DNA of 64,000 bases. Origin: JAGQKC01 sp965223675 (GTDB taxonomy: Bacteria; Nitrospirota; Nitrospiria; Nitrospirales; UBA8639). The notes beneath the pieces are model-generated. The model was given only the letters and a program-made list of their open reading frames with translations. It was not told the origin of the DNA and did not search any database. Every line of letters begins with the position of its first letter. Positions within the stretch are counted from its first letter, which is position 1. The position numbers and the translations under genes are program-made. Positions 1 through 8,310 of the stretch are shown one piece after another. The stretch is from contig OZ245013.1 in assembly GCA_965223675.1 (NCBI GenBank), positions 1,798,001 to 1,862,000 of the forward strand. Direction: 5' to 3'.

Positions 1-229
1 ATTGCAATGCAATTGAACAGAGCCCTAAGATTGCCAAATGTCTTCCTACCTCAGCAGCTGAAATAGGGCCATCCTCTTGCTCCATTCGGTGTTGGACTGG
101 CACATGCGCCGAGAGCACACCACTCGGATCGAGGCTTATGCCCTCTATAGCAAAATAAGGAGGACGAATGGCTATACGTTCCCACAATTTCTCAACGCTA
201 ATGTTTTTTGAGGTCGTCGTTATCATCAT
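1..229 (-). CDS. Partial CDS, unknown (possible hotdog-like fold)
   Basis: The reverse strand is open from an ATG at 229 to the window edge (76 residues), so the C-terminus lies outside. A GAGGG sequence sits about 5 nt upstream of the ATG. The N-terminus reads MMITTTSKNISVEKLW, followed by RPPYFAIEGISLDPSG and later AAEVGRHLAILGLC. The regular hydrophobic pattern and lack of stops suggest a real gene. The AEVGRHLAILG stretch reminds me of hotdog-type acyl-thioester enzymes, but this is a weak impression. A second in-frame ATG (226) is also possible. Confidence 0.55.
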   Translation of the reverse strand, partial: MMITTTSKNISVEKLWERIAIRPPYFAIEGISLDPSGVLSAHVPVQHRMEQEDGPISAAEVGRHLAILGLCSIALQ

Positions 230-584
230 GATCACCCTCGTGTGGTCTTCCACACATAAATCGGCCCGAGTGATCAACGTCTTGACGACGATCAACAAAA
301 AACAACAAACAACAAGGAAATCCTAAAAGAGGAAAGACAAACGAGAAGAATGTACTCAAAAAACCAACAAGATGGAACGAGCAGAAAGACGGTCTAACCT
401 CACAGAACTGCAACCTACTCAAACAGGAAAGCGACTAGGCAAGTTTTGAGGGATATCTACTGAACAGAACACATCAAACCTGTTAGGCCTATACTTAAGA
501 TATGAACAACAGAGTCAAGACGAGAGTAGAGTAAAACTATGCAACAGGCTCGAAGAGTTGGGTGAACAATGAGAAAGGTCTGGA
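230..584. other. Intergenic, nothing recognised
   Basis: About 355 bp between two genes: the partial gene starts at its left edge and copA ends at its right edge. It is A-rich in the middle. It holds a short GTG/CAC palindrome near 240-255. I see no convincing gene or promoter. Confidence 0.4.
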
Positions 585-2765
585 TCAGGAAGAAGTTGTA
601 GAAGAAACCTGAAAGTTTCGTAACCGAAGCGAGTTTGTCACAACTGAAACACTAGAAAACGCCATCGCAGCCGCGGCAATCATGGGGTTGAGAAATCCAG
701 CAGCGGCGAGTGGAATAGCTGCAATATTGTAAAAGAAGGCCCAAAACAAATTCTGTCGAATCGTTTGAAACGTTGCACGCGCTAATTGAATTGCTGTAGC
801 CACTAATGAAGGCTCTCCAGACATCAGTACGATATCTCCTGCCTCAATCGCCACGTCTGTACCTGTGCCTACTGCAATGCCTAAATCAGCGGTACTGAGT
901 GCTGGCGCATCGTTAATCCCATCGCCTACAAATGCCACAGCCTGGCCTTGGGTTTTCAACCGATTAATATGGCCTGCCTTTTCTTCCGGCAATACCTCTG
1001 CAATAATAGAGGTGATTCCAACTTGTGCGGCAATCGCTTCAGCAGTTTGACGGTTGTCTCCTGTGAGGATCACCGTGTCTGCCCCCATACCATGTAACCT
1101 TGTCGACGATTCCACTGCCGTAGAACGGATTGTATCCGCGACCGCTAAGACGCCACGGACGCGTCCCTCCCATCCTGCAAAGAACGTCGTTTTCCCCTCT
1201 TGTTCCCATTTCTTCATAACCGTGTCAAAACGATCCGAGATATCTAACCCGCGATCCAACATCAACTTTCGCTTTCCCACCGCGACTTCCCTTCCTTCAA
1301 TAACCCCGACAACACCTTTTCCCGTGACACTTTCCAATTTCTCCAGAACGCCAAGTTCAATATTACGTTGTTCCACACCAAGGGCCACACCTTTTCCTAT
1401 CGGATGTCCACTTGCCGCTTCAACCGTTCCAACGAGATATAAAAAACGTGATTCTTCTTCATCGGTTTCAATGTCCGTGAGCATCATGGCCCCGTGCGTG
1501 AGCGTCCCAGTTTTATCAAAGACCACCGTATCCACGGCACGCGCCTGTTCAAACACTTCTGCATTCTTAAATAATATTCCAAGTTCAGCTCCTCTACCGC
1601 TTCCAACCATGATGGCAGTGGGGGTTGCTAGTCCCAACGCACACGGACAGGCAATGATTAACACCGCGACTCCGTTGCGAATAGCCGTCGCGATGTCACC
1701 AGTTCCAACCCACCACCCTGCAAATACTACAAGTGCGATGAGAATCACGACTGGAACAAATACGCCAGAGACGCGATCGACCAGTTTCTGTACTGGAGCC
1801 TTTGATGCTTGTGCATCCTCTACAAGTCTAATGATTTTCGCCAAGACCGTATGACGACCAACTTGGGTAACTTCTATCTCTAGCCGTCCTTGTTGATTAA
1901 TTGTCGCTCCGAATACCTGGTCCCCTACTCTACGATCGACTGGCATCGACTCACCAGTGAGCATGCTTTCATCGATTGAAGATTCTCCAGCAACAACTTT
2001 TCCATCCGTTGGAACTTTTTCTCCTGGCAGGATAACGAGTCGTTCGCCGACACCTAACTGGCTCACATCCACCATGTGTTCTTGGCCATTCCGCATCACT
2101 CGAGCCTCTTTGGCGCCTAGTTCCACCAAACGTGCAATCGCCTGAGACGCGCGGCCTTTTGCACGTGCTTCAAAGTATCGGCCCAAAAGAATGAGCGTAA
2201 TAATCATCGCCGAGGTCTCAAAAAAGACAGCCTCTTCGGTGAACAATGCCCATACCGAATATCCCCAAGCTGTGAGCGTGCCTACTGATATCAGCGTATC
2301 CATCGTCGCATCGAAGGTGGCTAATCGTAATGCAGTCAATCGGTGGAATTGCCAGCCAAAAATAACGACCACTGGCGTCGCAAGAATCAATTGACCAACG
2401 CGAGTTGCTGGAGACTCGTCGGCTGCCATCGCCAATATCATCAGCGGAATGGTAAATACCGCAGAAAGAAATAGCATGCGACGTTGGCTGAACGCTTCTT
2501 GGGAATATCGCTCAACAATGCTTTCTCGCTCTTCGTCTGGAGCTAAGGGATGAAGAACATAGCCGATTTTCTCTATGGCGCTTTGGAGAGATACAACGTC
2601 AGTATTTGGGTCAAGGACTGCCCGGGCTTCATGCCCCGCGAAATTGACGCTCGCCTCATGGACACCCTGTTGCTTCGAGAGAACACGCTCGATACGAGCA
2701 GCGCAAGATGCGCATGTCATTCCCTCTACAGCAAAGTTTACAGTTTCAAGAACAGATTGACTCAT
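585..2765 (-). CDS. copA: Copper-translocating P1B-type ATPase
   Basis: Inner-membrane pump that exports Cu(I) using ATP. At 726 residues it is the usual length for a CopA with one N-terminal metal-binding domain. That domain carries GMTCASC at residues 15-21. The actuator TGES, the membrane CPC motif (ACPCALG), the phosphorylation site DKTGT and the hinge GDGINDAP are all present, so the enzyme looks intact. A GGTGA lies about 6 nt before the ATG. It is the last gene of a csoR-copZ-copA set on the minus strand. The 114-bp gap before it contains repeated CTTCACG words. Regulation is expected from the CsoR operator upstream of csoR. Confidence 0.95.
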   Translation of the reverse strand: MSQSVLETVNFAVEGMTCASCAARIERVLSKQQGVHEASVNFAGHEARAVLDPNTDVVSLQSAIEKIGYVLHPLAPDEERESIVERYSQEAFSQRRMLFLSAVFTIPLMILAMAADESPATRVGQLILATPVVVIFGWQFHRLTALRLATFDATMDTLISVGTLTAWGYSVWALFTEEAVFFETSAMIITLILLGRYFEARAKGRASQAIARLVELGAKEARVMRNGQEHMVDVSQLGVGERLVILPGEKVPTDGKVVAGESSIDESMLTGESMPVDRRVGDQVFGATINQQGRLEIEVTQVGRHTVLAKIIRLVEDAQASKAPVQKLVDRVSGVFVPVVILIALVVFAGWWVGTGDIATAIRNGVAVLIIACPCALGLATPTAIMVGSGRGAELGILFKNAEVFEQARAVDTVVFDKTGTLTHGAMMLTDIETDEEESRFLYLVGTVEAASGHPIGKGVALGVEQRNIELGVLEKLESVTGKGVVGVIEGREVAVGKRKLMLDRGLDISDRFDTVMKKWEQEGKTTFFAGWEGRVRGVLAVADTIRSTAVESSTRLHGMGADTVILTGDNRQTAEAIAAQVGITSIIAEVLPEEKAGHINRLKTQGQAVAFVGDGINDAPALSTADLGIAVGTGTDVAIEAGDIVLMSGEPSLVATAIQLARATFQTIRQNLFWAFFYNIAAIPLAAAGFLNPMIAAAAMAFSSVSVVTNSLRLRNFQVSSTTSS

Positions 2766-2879
2766 GAGTTTTCACCAATGAGAAAAATGGATTTCGTGAA
2801 TCGTCGTTCGCATTTCGTTTTCCATTTACACTTCTTGCGCTTCACGCCTCACAAATGACGCTTCACGTTTTTCACAGTG

Positions 2880-3089
2880 TCAGCTCCCTATGGTATATCC
2901 TTGGTCTTCAATGGTTTTCGTAATAGCCGAACGTTGAACTTTCCCTTCATCAAAACTCACATCCACCGTTTTCTCTGGTACATGGACCTCGACGGTATTC
3001 ACACCATCCACGACCTTCAAGGCACCTTCAATTGATTGTTTGCAATGATCACAAGATATATCAGGAACAGAAAGCGTGACATTTTCCAT
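2880..3089 (-). CDS. copZ: Heavy-metal-associated copper chaperone
   Basis: A 69-residue single HMA domain with the metal site SCDHC near residues 13-17 (CxxC). It is expected to carry Cu(I) in the cytoplasm to the CopA ATPase or to CsoR. The start has a good AGGAGA site about 7 nt upstream. It lies 14 nt after csoR and before copA, so it is probably co-transcribed with csoR. The CDHC in place of the common CxHC or CASC is normal for CopZ-like proteins. Confidence 0.9.
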   Translation of the reverse strand: MENVTLSVPDISCDHCKQSIEGALKVVDGVNTVEVHVPEKTVDVSFDEGKVQRSAITKTIEDQGYTIGS

Positions 3090-3103
3090 AGGTGAATCTC
3101 CTA

Positions 3104-3391
3104 TTATTTGTTATTGGGTCCGGTCACTTTGTTCGTATATCGAAGAGTTTCCAATAGCTCATCAACAATTTCTTCTGAACGGCCTTCTTCCACAGCATGC
3201 ATGACACAGGTTTCAATATGATTTTGAAGGAGAATGCGATTAACTTTCTCTAACGATCCTTGGAGTGCCGAAACCTGCTTCATGACTTCGGGACAATACC
3301 GTTCTTCTTCAACCATATTCATGACCGCCTCGATATGCCCACGTACCGTCTTTAACCGATTCATGGCGGTCTTTTTATGCTCCTCTTTCAT
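3104..3391 (-). CDS. csoR: CsoR/RcnR-family copper-sensing repressor
   Basis: A 95-residue all-helical DUF156 repressor. The Cu(I) ligand set is visible as C33 (RYCPEV), H58 and C62 (NHIETC), the Cys-His-Cys signature of CsoR and not of the formaldehyde or nickel relatives. I chose the ATG at 3391. An upstream GTG at 3409 is in frame but lies inside the operator and overlaps the -10 box. With the ATG start the transcript would be leaderless or nearly so, because TATAAT ends only 6 nt before it. No ribosome site precedes the ATG, which agrees with that reading. It probably represses its own operon with copZ and copA. Confidence 0.9.
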   Translation of the reverse strand: MKEEHKKTAMNRLKTVRGHIEAVMNMVEEERYCPEVMKQVSALQGSLEKVNRILLQNHIETCVMHAVEEGRSEEIVDELLETLRYTNKVTGPNNK

Positions 3392-3397
3392 AAGGTC

Positions 3398-3428
3398 ATT
3401 ATATCCCACCCCAGGTGGGGTAGGTCAA
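3398..3428 (-). promoter_or_regulatory. csoR promoter with CsoR operator in the spacer
   Basis: On the minus strand TTGACC (3428-3423) and TATAAT (3403-3398) are separated by 19 nt. Those 19 nt (3404-3422) are TACCCCACCTGGGGTGGGA, a GC-rich inverted repeat of the known CsoR operator type. Repressor bound there would cover both boxes. The 19-nt spacer is longer than the optimal 17. Confidence 0.85.
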
Positions 3429-3884
3429 GCCCTCAACGCACAACTGAAGAATTGTCCGGTGATGAGTTCAACGATCACTTGTAAAGGGAACAGGCTCTTT
3501 GAATGGCTAGGCTTCTGAAATGAGATACGATTTGCAGGAAAGCTTACGATTTATACACCAGCGTGCAACAGCATTAAGCACGAAGGCCTGAACCAAATTT
3601 GTTCACGTTCGAGATACGAAGGGTAGACTGACATATTGTAATGGTACCTCTAAAAATCAGGATTTTTTTGTGAGGGCAACAAGGAAGCCCCACGCAGAAA
3701 ACCGCAGTTATGGGCCAATACATGAGGATTTGAGTACCAGGCTGACGGCATTATTGTCCGTGGAAAAGAACGGTTTATAGAGGTGCCCGTAACGTATCCA
3801 ATGGCAATTACACGAACCCAGTTGTCAACGATCTCACGACGTCAACCTCCGTGCAAACCATCAAACTTTTTCAACGAATTTCAA
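3429..3884. other. Intergenic, possible gene remnant
   Basis: About 456 bp without a supported gene. On the plus strand one frame is open for roughly 60 codons between a TGA near 3590 and a TAG near 3780, but it has no good start or ribosome site and I do not recognise it. Nothing else stands out. Confidence 0.3.
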
Positions 3885-5381
3885 TTACGCTACGCGAGGA
3901 TAGCTTAAAGAGCTCTGCTCAGAAATATCCACAAATTTTAGCCCAACTGTCTGGCCGCTTTTCCACACAGCATGCACTTGTCGAACGCCGCCTGATTCGG
4001 GTGGGAGAGTCAGAGATAACGTTCTCTCCAACGTGTCCTGAACAATATTCGCAAGGTCTTTAATACACACGCCCCCTGCCGGGTCAAAATCAAGAATCTT
4101 GCATGTCCCTCTCTTTTCACCATTGATAAGTTCTGCGACCCAGTCGACACGTTGACGACCATATTGCCGCTTCTTGTACTGGCCTTCGGTAAAAACTGGG
4201 ACACGATTCACAGCTTGCCTCAAATTCTTGGGACTATAGTTATGAGGTGAATAGGAAACGGGGTTCGCATCTAACCGCTTTGTCGCGCTTTCGTGAATCA
4301 TCTCATTGATGCCAGCTCGATACCGTGTGATGCCCACTAAGTCCAACAGTTTCCATATCCACGAACATGCAGGAATTCTTTGAATTGGATTCGGATTTTC
4401 CAAACGTCCGATTGGTCTCTGATAGGGTAGCATTCCCAGCAAGACGAGTGGTTTGTAGACCCATGTAAAGGACTCTTCTAGGTCTCCAGCATAACGATGT
4501 TCTTCATCTTCCCTTTTCGGTAAGATGTGAAAATCAAGAGCCAAACCGCAATCTTTCGCGCGATTCGCCATCCAGAGAAGAGCTTCGTCCGACAGGCGAG
4601 AATCTTTATGTCCCCCACCGACGTCAGAATGCACGCCAGGAAACCATACCTGACAAACATCCTTCGTCTGCCGGGGTCGATCGTCTCTTTGATCTACTTG
4701 GGTCCACAGATTCGGCGAAAATGGTCGACGCTTTTCATCAATCGCCAATGCATGATAGGCATATTCAATATGATCACCCAACTCTGCATTGAAAAAGCCA
4801 ACCCGCCACATCGTCGCCCACTTGAGAAGAGGAATCGGCACTCCCAATGCCCCTACGGTATCCCACACTCCAAGGAATTTAATCACGGCATCACGAGTCT
4901 GCAATTGATTTTTAATGAGGTGATGATACCGAGAGCGCTCCCGTTTATGCGGAGGAGTACGAAAATAGGAAAACACTTCAGGAAGATATGCCATGTCCTT
5001 TGGACGCAACAACCCTGCCGCACCAATCAGGCCGCTTAACACTCGAACGGTATAGGCCCCGCGGCTAAATCCAAAGAAATACAGTTCATCGCCCTCTTCA
5101 TAATTATTCGCAAGAAATCGATAGGCTTTCTTCACATGTGACGACAACCCCACCCCCATCATGCCACCGATGTATTTATCGTACACCCCCCTATCCGTCC
5201 CCACCCCCGTATCGTAATAGGTCACTTGATGACGGCCATCATCATCACTGGTTCGAATAGCCCGCATAAGCTTCAGTACGTTGGTCGTTTTATACTTGAG
5301 CTCATCCCCTTGCGGTTCAGGACGATTCCAGGTGCCATCACAACTGATAATGAGTCTTTTGGGTGTTCTAGGAGAATTCAT
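3885..5381 (-). CDS. DUF2235 alpha/beta-hydrolase-like protein
   Basis: A 498-residue protein of the DUF2235 family, related to Tle1-type phospholipases. It opens with LIISCDGTWNRP, which is typical, and carries the nucleophile elbow GFSRGA (GxSxG) about 100 residues later. A downstream PGVHSDVGGG motif supplies the expected Asp/His region. I set the start at the ATG at 5381, where AAGAGG lies 7 nt upstream. A longer frame extends further upstream but lacks such support. No type VI secretion genes or signal peptide are seen, so a cytoplasmic or house-keeping hydrolase is as likely as an effector. The substrate is unknown. Confidence 0.8.
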   Translation of the reverse strand: MNSPRTPKRLIISCDGTWNRPEPQGDELKYKTTNVLKLMRAIRTSDDDGRHQVTYYDTGVGTDRGVYDKYIGGMMGVGLSSHVKKAYRFLANNYEEGDELYFFGFSRGAYTVRVLSGLIGAAGLLRPKDMAYLPEVFSYFRTPPHKRERSRYHHLIKNQLQTRDAVIKFLGVWDTVGALGVPIPLLKWATMWRVGFFNAELGDHIEYAYHALAIDEKRRPFSPNLWTQVDQRDDRPRQTKDVCQVWFPGVHSDVGGGHKDSRLSDEALLWMANRAKDCGLALDFHILPKREDEEHRYAGDLEESFTWVYKPLVLLGMLPYQRPIGRLENPNPIQRIPACSWIWKLLDLVGITRYRAGINEMIHESATKRLDANPVSYSPHNYSPKNLRQAVNRVPVFTEGQYKKRQYGRQRVDWVAELINGEKRGTCKILDFDPAGGVCIKDLANIVQDTLERTLSLTLPPESGGVRQVHAVWKSGQTVGLKFVDISEQSSLSYPRVA

Positions 5382-5770
5382 GAGATACCTCTTGTTGTTA
5401 AGGCCATACGATGAGCCAGTACTTGATAAAAATTGCAACCTAAATGCCAAGCTTGAACTCAAATGACTGAAACAACTTTTTTCTAGGCGGAAGAACGAGT
5501 TGTGAAGGAATGGGAAGGCTGAAGCACGTATCCTCTGGCGAGAGAACACAGAATACGTTGAACGAACCGATACATCTCGTATACAAACAGATACGTGGAG
5601 AGTTCATGAACCCCTCAGCCAGCTAAGGGAAAATGAGGTTCAGTCGATTGATCGTTATGGATAGTCTTAGTTCGGCTTATGAGGGAGGAGCAGGAAGCTG
5701 ATGACTCTTAACTGGGTGTCTGTGGTTTTAGGACCACCTCAATTTGTCCCCTTTTCCCTTTCTAAATTTT
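5382..5770. other. Intergenic, nothing firm
   Basis: About 389 bp. A small palindrome GTGGT-tttagg-ACCAC lies near 5727-5742, just before the pseudogene end, and might act as its terminator. No gene or promoter is supported. Confidence 0.3.
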
Positions 5771-6409
5771 CTACCCAAGATTCCTAATCGATGGAGGAGC
5801 AACTTGATAAAAAATATCCTCCGTCTTCCCCGTTGGACGCGGATACATAGTAGATCTTTTGAAACTCCGCTTTTTAAACATCTCTATCCACTGACTTAGT
5901 CTTTCCGTTTCATCATCATACTTCTCCTTGCAAACACCTTCCTGTATTTCTGCATACCGCTGAAGGAAATATGAAGTAAAATCAGCAAGCTGGATCAAAG
6001 CTACTTCCTCCGAATCTCCAAAGTATGGGACATCAATGATTTTATCGAGTGGCCCCTTTTTGGGATTTCTACCGTAGTAATTCTTGCTTCAAGCAGGGGG
6101 ACGCGCAATAAGATCAGTAAACCTCATTTTCTCACGCTCTTTGTTGTCAAAAATAAATAGCGTATTTCCTTTCACGCCAGTAAACGCCTTGCAATGCTTC
6201 TGTACTGCCAAAATGAGGTGAAATCCCATTAATCGCCAAGGAGGGTTCAGTTCGTCTGGTATGCATCGAGAATTAAAAGCCTTCTCATACAGTGACTTAA
6301 CAACTGATGAATATACAATATGGTGACCTCGATCTTGAGCCATTGAAAAATGAACGAAATGATGCTGGCACGAGTTGAAAAATGCCAAAATTATAAAACT
6401 AGACTTGAC
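5771..6409 (-). pseudogene. DUF3800 family protein, broken by TGA and 5' truncation
   Basis: One reading frame covers the whole span except for a TGA at 6091-6089. Before it the protein reads FIFDNKEREKMRFTDL then ARPPA. After it comes SKNYYGRNPKKGPLDKIIDV, then LIQLADFTSYFLQRY. This order matches the C-terminal part of DUF3800 proteins, in which a Trp would fit at the stop (TGG to TGA). The N-terminal domain is missing and a TAG lies just upstream at the left limit of the frame. DUF3800 proteins have an RNase-H-like fold and occur in mobile or defence-rich regions. This copy is probably dead. Confidence 0.75.
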
Positions 6410-6689
6410 CCCCTATTTGATTTGTATTTGATTTGAATGCTCCGAATGACAGCACAAAGGTTGAATAAGATCAACCTAATTCTGAACCGCAGAACGCGAA
6501 AAATCTCATTGCTGGAACGAAATGAGGAAATAAGATATAGGGGGAGAAAGAATGACGACTTTGGGTCGTTTTGACTCGTTCGTCATTAAAGACCGCAAAT
6601 GTCTGCTTTGAAGGAGACATACCACTATATCTCAGTTCGGATCTGGTTTATTACAGCTAAAAATAGAAGACAAGTAATCTTGAGCCAGA

Positions 6690-7433
6690 TTAATTGGTCT
6701 GATTCGGATTTGAATACTCCACAAGTAGCCAAGGCAGCCAGAGGCCAGGTTCGGCGTTAACCTTTTCAGAAGAGATAAACTCAACACATTTGGAAGCGGA
6801 TTCGAAATCATCAAGAAGTCCAAATTCATTCGGTCTTATACCCAATTGATTTTCAATGATGACTTCTAAGCCATTGCAGAGCCAGGAATCAGAGAGGGAA
6901 TGGTTGAACACGAGAGGCTCAAAGCCTAAGGGCTTGCCTCCTGATTCAAGTGTTTGCCCCTTGAGAATGGCAGTATGTATGCCTTGCCTTCCTATTGGTG
7001 CGTAACCTTTCTGTTGGGGAGGTGGTTCGGCAGCATGACAAAATTCATCTCGATAGCGCCGATGAAGTCCGAGTCCCAGAATCACAACATCTGAATCATG
7101 AGTCAGAAATTGTTTCGTCAGCGTGTGGGCTGTTTTAATGGAATAACAGATGCTTGACCATCCAATTTCATGATCCATGCGTTCTGTCACCCAAGTTGTC
7201 ATAGACTTCAAAGACTCAGGTGACAAATTGAACACCTTGGCTTTTTCATCTCGGCGTTCTGCGTCATCGCCTGTCCAGGCAATACACCAGGTATCTGGAA
7301 CAAACGTACAGATGCACTCAGACATGCTAAAAATTTGTGGAGGGAGCAATGTATCTGAGACGTATGAAGGACGTGTTACGCGTTTGGAAATAACATAGCC
7401 GGCGCTGAGATATTGTGAGAGATCTATATTCAT
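6690..7433 (-). CDS. Hypothetical protein
   Basis: A 247-residue protein that I do not recognise. The start ATG at 7433 has AAAGGA 8 nt upstream. It has no signal peptide and no membrane segment. It is rich in Trp and His, with patches such as DTWCIAWTGDDAERRDEKA and DVVILGLGLHRRYRDEF. The latter might be a buried strand followed by a basic helix. It lies 97 nt downstream of the lysine-degradation operon on the same strand, so co-transcription is possible but unproven. Confidence 0.65.
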   Translation of the reverse strand: MNIDLSQYLSAGYVISKRVTRPSYVSDTLLPPQIFSMSECICTFVPDTWCIAWTGDDAERRDEKAKVFNLSPESLKSMTTWVTERMDHEIGWSSICYSIKTAHTLTKQFLTHDSDVVILGLGLHRRYRDEFCHAAEPPPQQKGYAPIGRQGIHTAILKGQTLESGGKPLGFEPLVFNHSLSDSWLCNGLEVIIENQLGIRPNEFGLLDDFESASKCVEFISSEKVNAEPGLWLPWLLVEYSNPNQTN

Positions 7434-7530
7434 TAATAATTCCTTTGACGATCTCTGTACGCACGTTCTTTATGAACTCGCAGGTGTCCACCCTCACCCT
7501 ACCCTCTTTCTAATAGGAAGAAGGGAGAAA

Positions 7531-8124
7531 TTATTGTACTGTCGATTGCATCAGCCGATTGGCTTGTGGAGGCGAAAAGCCTTGATAGCCGTTGTGACGC
7601 TCCGTCAGTTCTAGGACTGAAAACGGTTGACTTTCAACTTTTTCGGGAACCGTGAAAATCTGCCGAAGATCTTCTCCTCGCTCCCCAAGGACCTTTCCAG
7701 CAAAGCTCAATCCTCGCTCTTGAGATGCCTTCATGGCTTGCTCAATATCATGAACGAGAATGGCAATATGGTGAAGCGTGCGATCCCCAAAGGTGTTGAC
7801 CCATCCGGGAATAATACTGGTCTTGCCTCGTTCATCATCATACGCTTGGTCGATAAACAAGGCGGGGTACCCTTTGGCACGATAGACTTTGGCGTACCAA
7901 TCATCGTAATGAAGCGTCTCGGAATAGGCATAGCCGACCTTGAGAAATTCTTCTGCTCGCTGGTCTATGTTCAACGTTCTGACAGTAATATGATCCAACA
8001 CAGGAAACAAACCTACACCAATTTCATTCAGCCCTTCGGCAAAGATACGTGCAGCCTGATTGCGCGAGACATAGTCATCCACGAAAGTGAGTACTATTGT
8101 CTCTAATTCAGGTGTGGATGCCAT
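7531..8124 (-). CDS. VOC-fold enzyme, DUF1338-like, candidate 2-oxoadipate dioxygenase
   Basis: A 197-residue protein starting at the ATG at 8124, with GAGGAGGA 6 nt upstream. A longer in-frame start runs into a repeat and is rejected. The sequence shows VLDHITVRT, then LHHIAILVHD, then SVLELTER. These could supply the His-His-Glu metal triad of a vicinal-oxygen-chelate enzyme. DUF1338 enzymes such as HglS turn 2-oxoadipate into 2-hydroxyglutarate. The position after lysine dehydrogenase and aminoadipate-semialdehyde dehydrogenase fits that step. This protein is shorter than HglS, so the function is an inference from context. A plain glyoxalase-like role is the alternative. Confidence 0.6.
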   Translation of the reverse strand: MASTPELETIVLTFVDDYVSRNQAARIFAEGLNEIGVGLFPVLDHITVRTLNIDQRAEEFLKVGYAYSETLHYDDWYAKVYRAKGYPALFIDQAYDDERGKTSIIPGWVNTFGDRTLHHIAILVHDIEQAMKASQERGLSFAGKVLGERGEDLRQIFTVPEKVESQPFSVLELTERHNGYQGFSPPQANRLMQSTVQ

Positions 8125-8140
8125 TGCGAGTCCTCCTCTT

Positions 8141-8303
8141 TGTTCGTGTCTCGTCGCTCGTTGCTCGCAAAAAAATGAAAGACTTTTCTTTAACAAGATA
8201 CGAGAGACTAGCGACGATCAACGTCTTTTGCTCTGTGAGATACGATTCACGCTTGCGCGCCAGAGCGCTACAGCGCGCAGGAACGAGCAACGGGATACGT
8301 TTT
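8141..8303. repeat. Dispersed palindromic repeat, copy A
   Basis: This segment shares long near-identical blocks with 18475-18623 and 21067-21212. Shared words include GTTGCTCGCAAAAAA, CTTTTCTTTAACAAGATAC-like, and CTTGCGCGCCAGAGC. It contains a hairpin with TGCGCGC and GCGCGCA arms. It sits between the ALDH stop and the start of the VOC gene, so it would be part of the operon transcript. Confidence 0.75.
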
Positions 8304-8310
8304 CTAGTTG

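Noticed and set aside
198..422. Minus-strand frame of 74 codons rich in Phe and Pro
   Set aside because: It overlaps the start of a better supported partial gene and has no ribosome site.
3885..5381. DUF2235 protein as a type VI effector
   Set aside because: No VgrG, Hcp, immunity or adaptor genes are near, so the effector role cannot be claimed.
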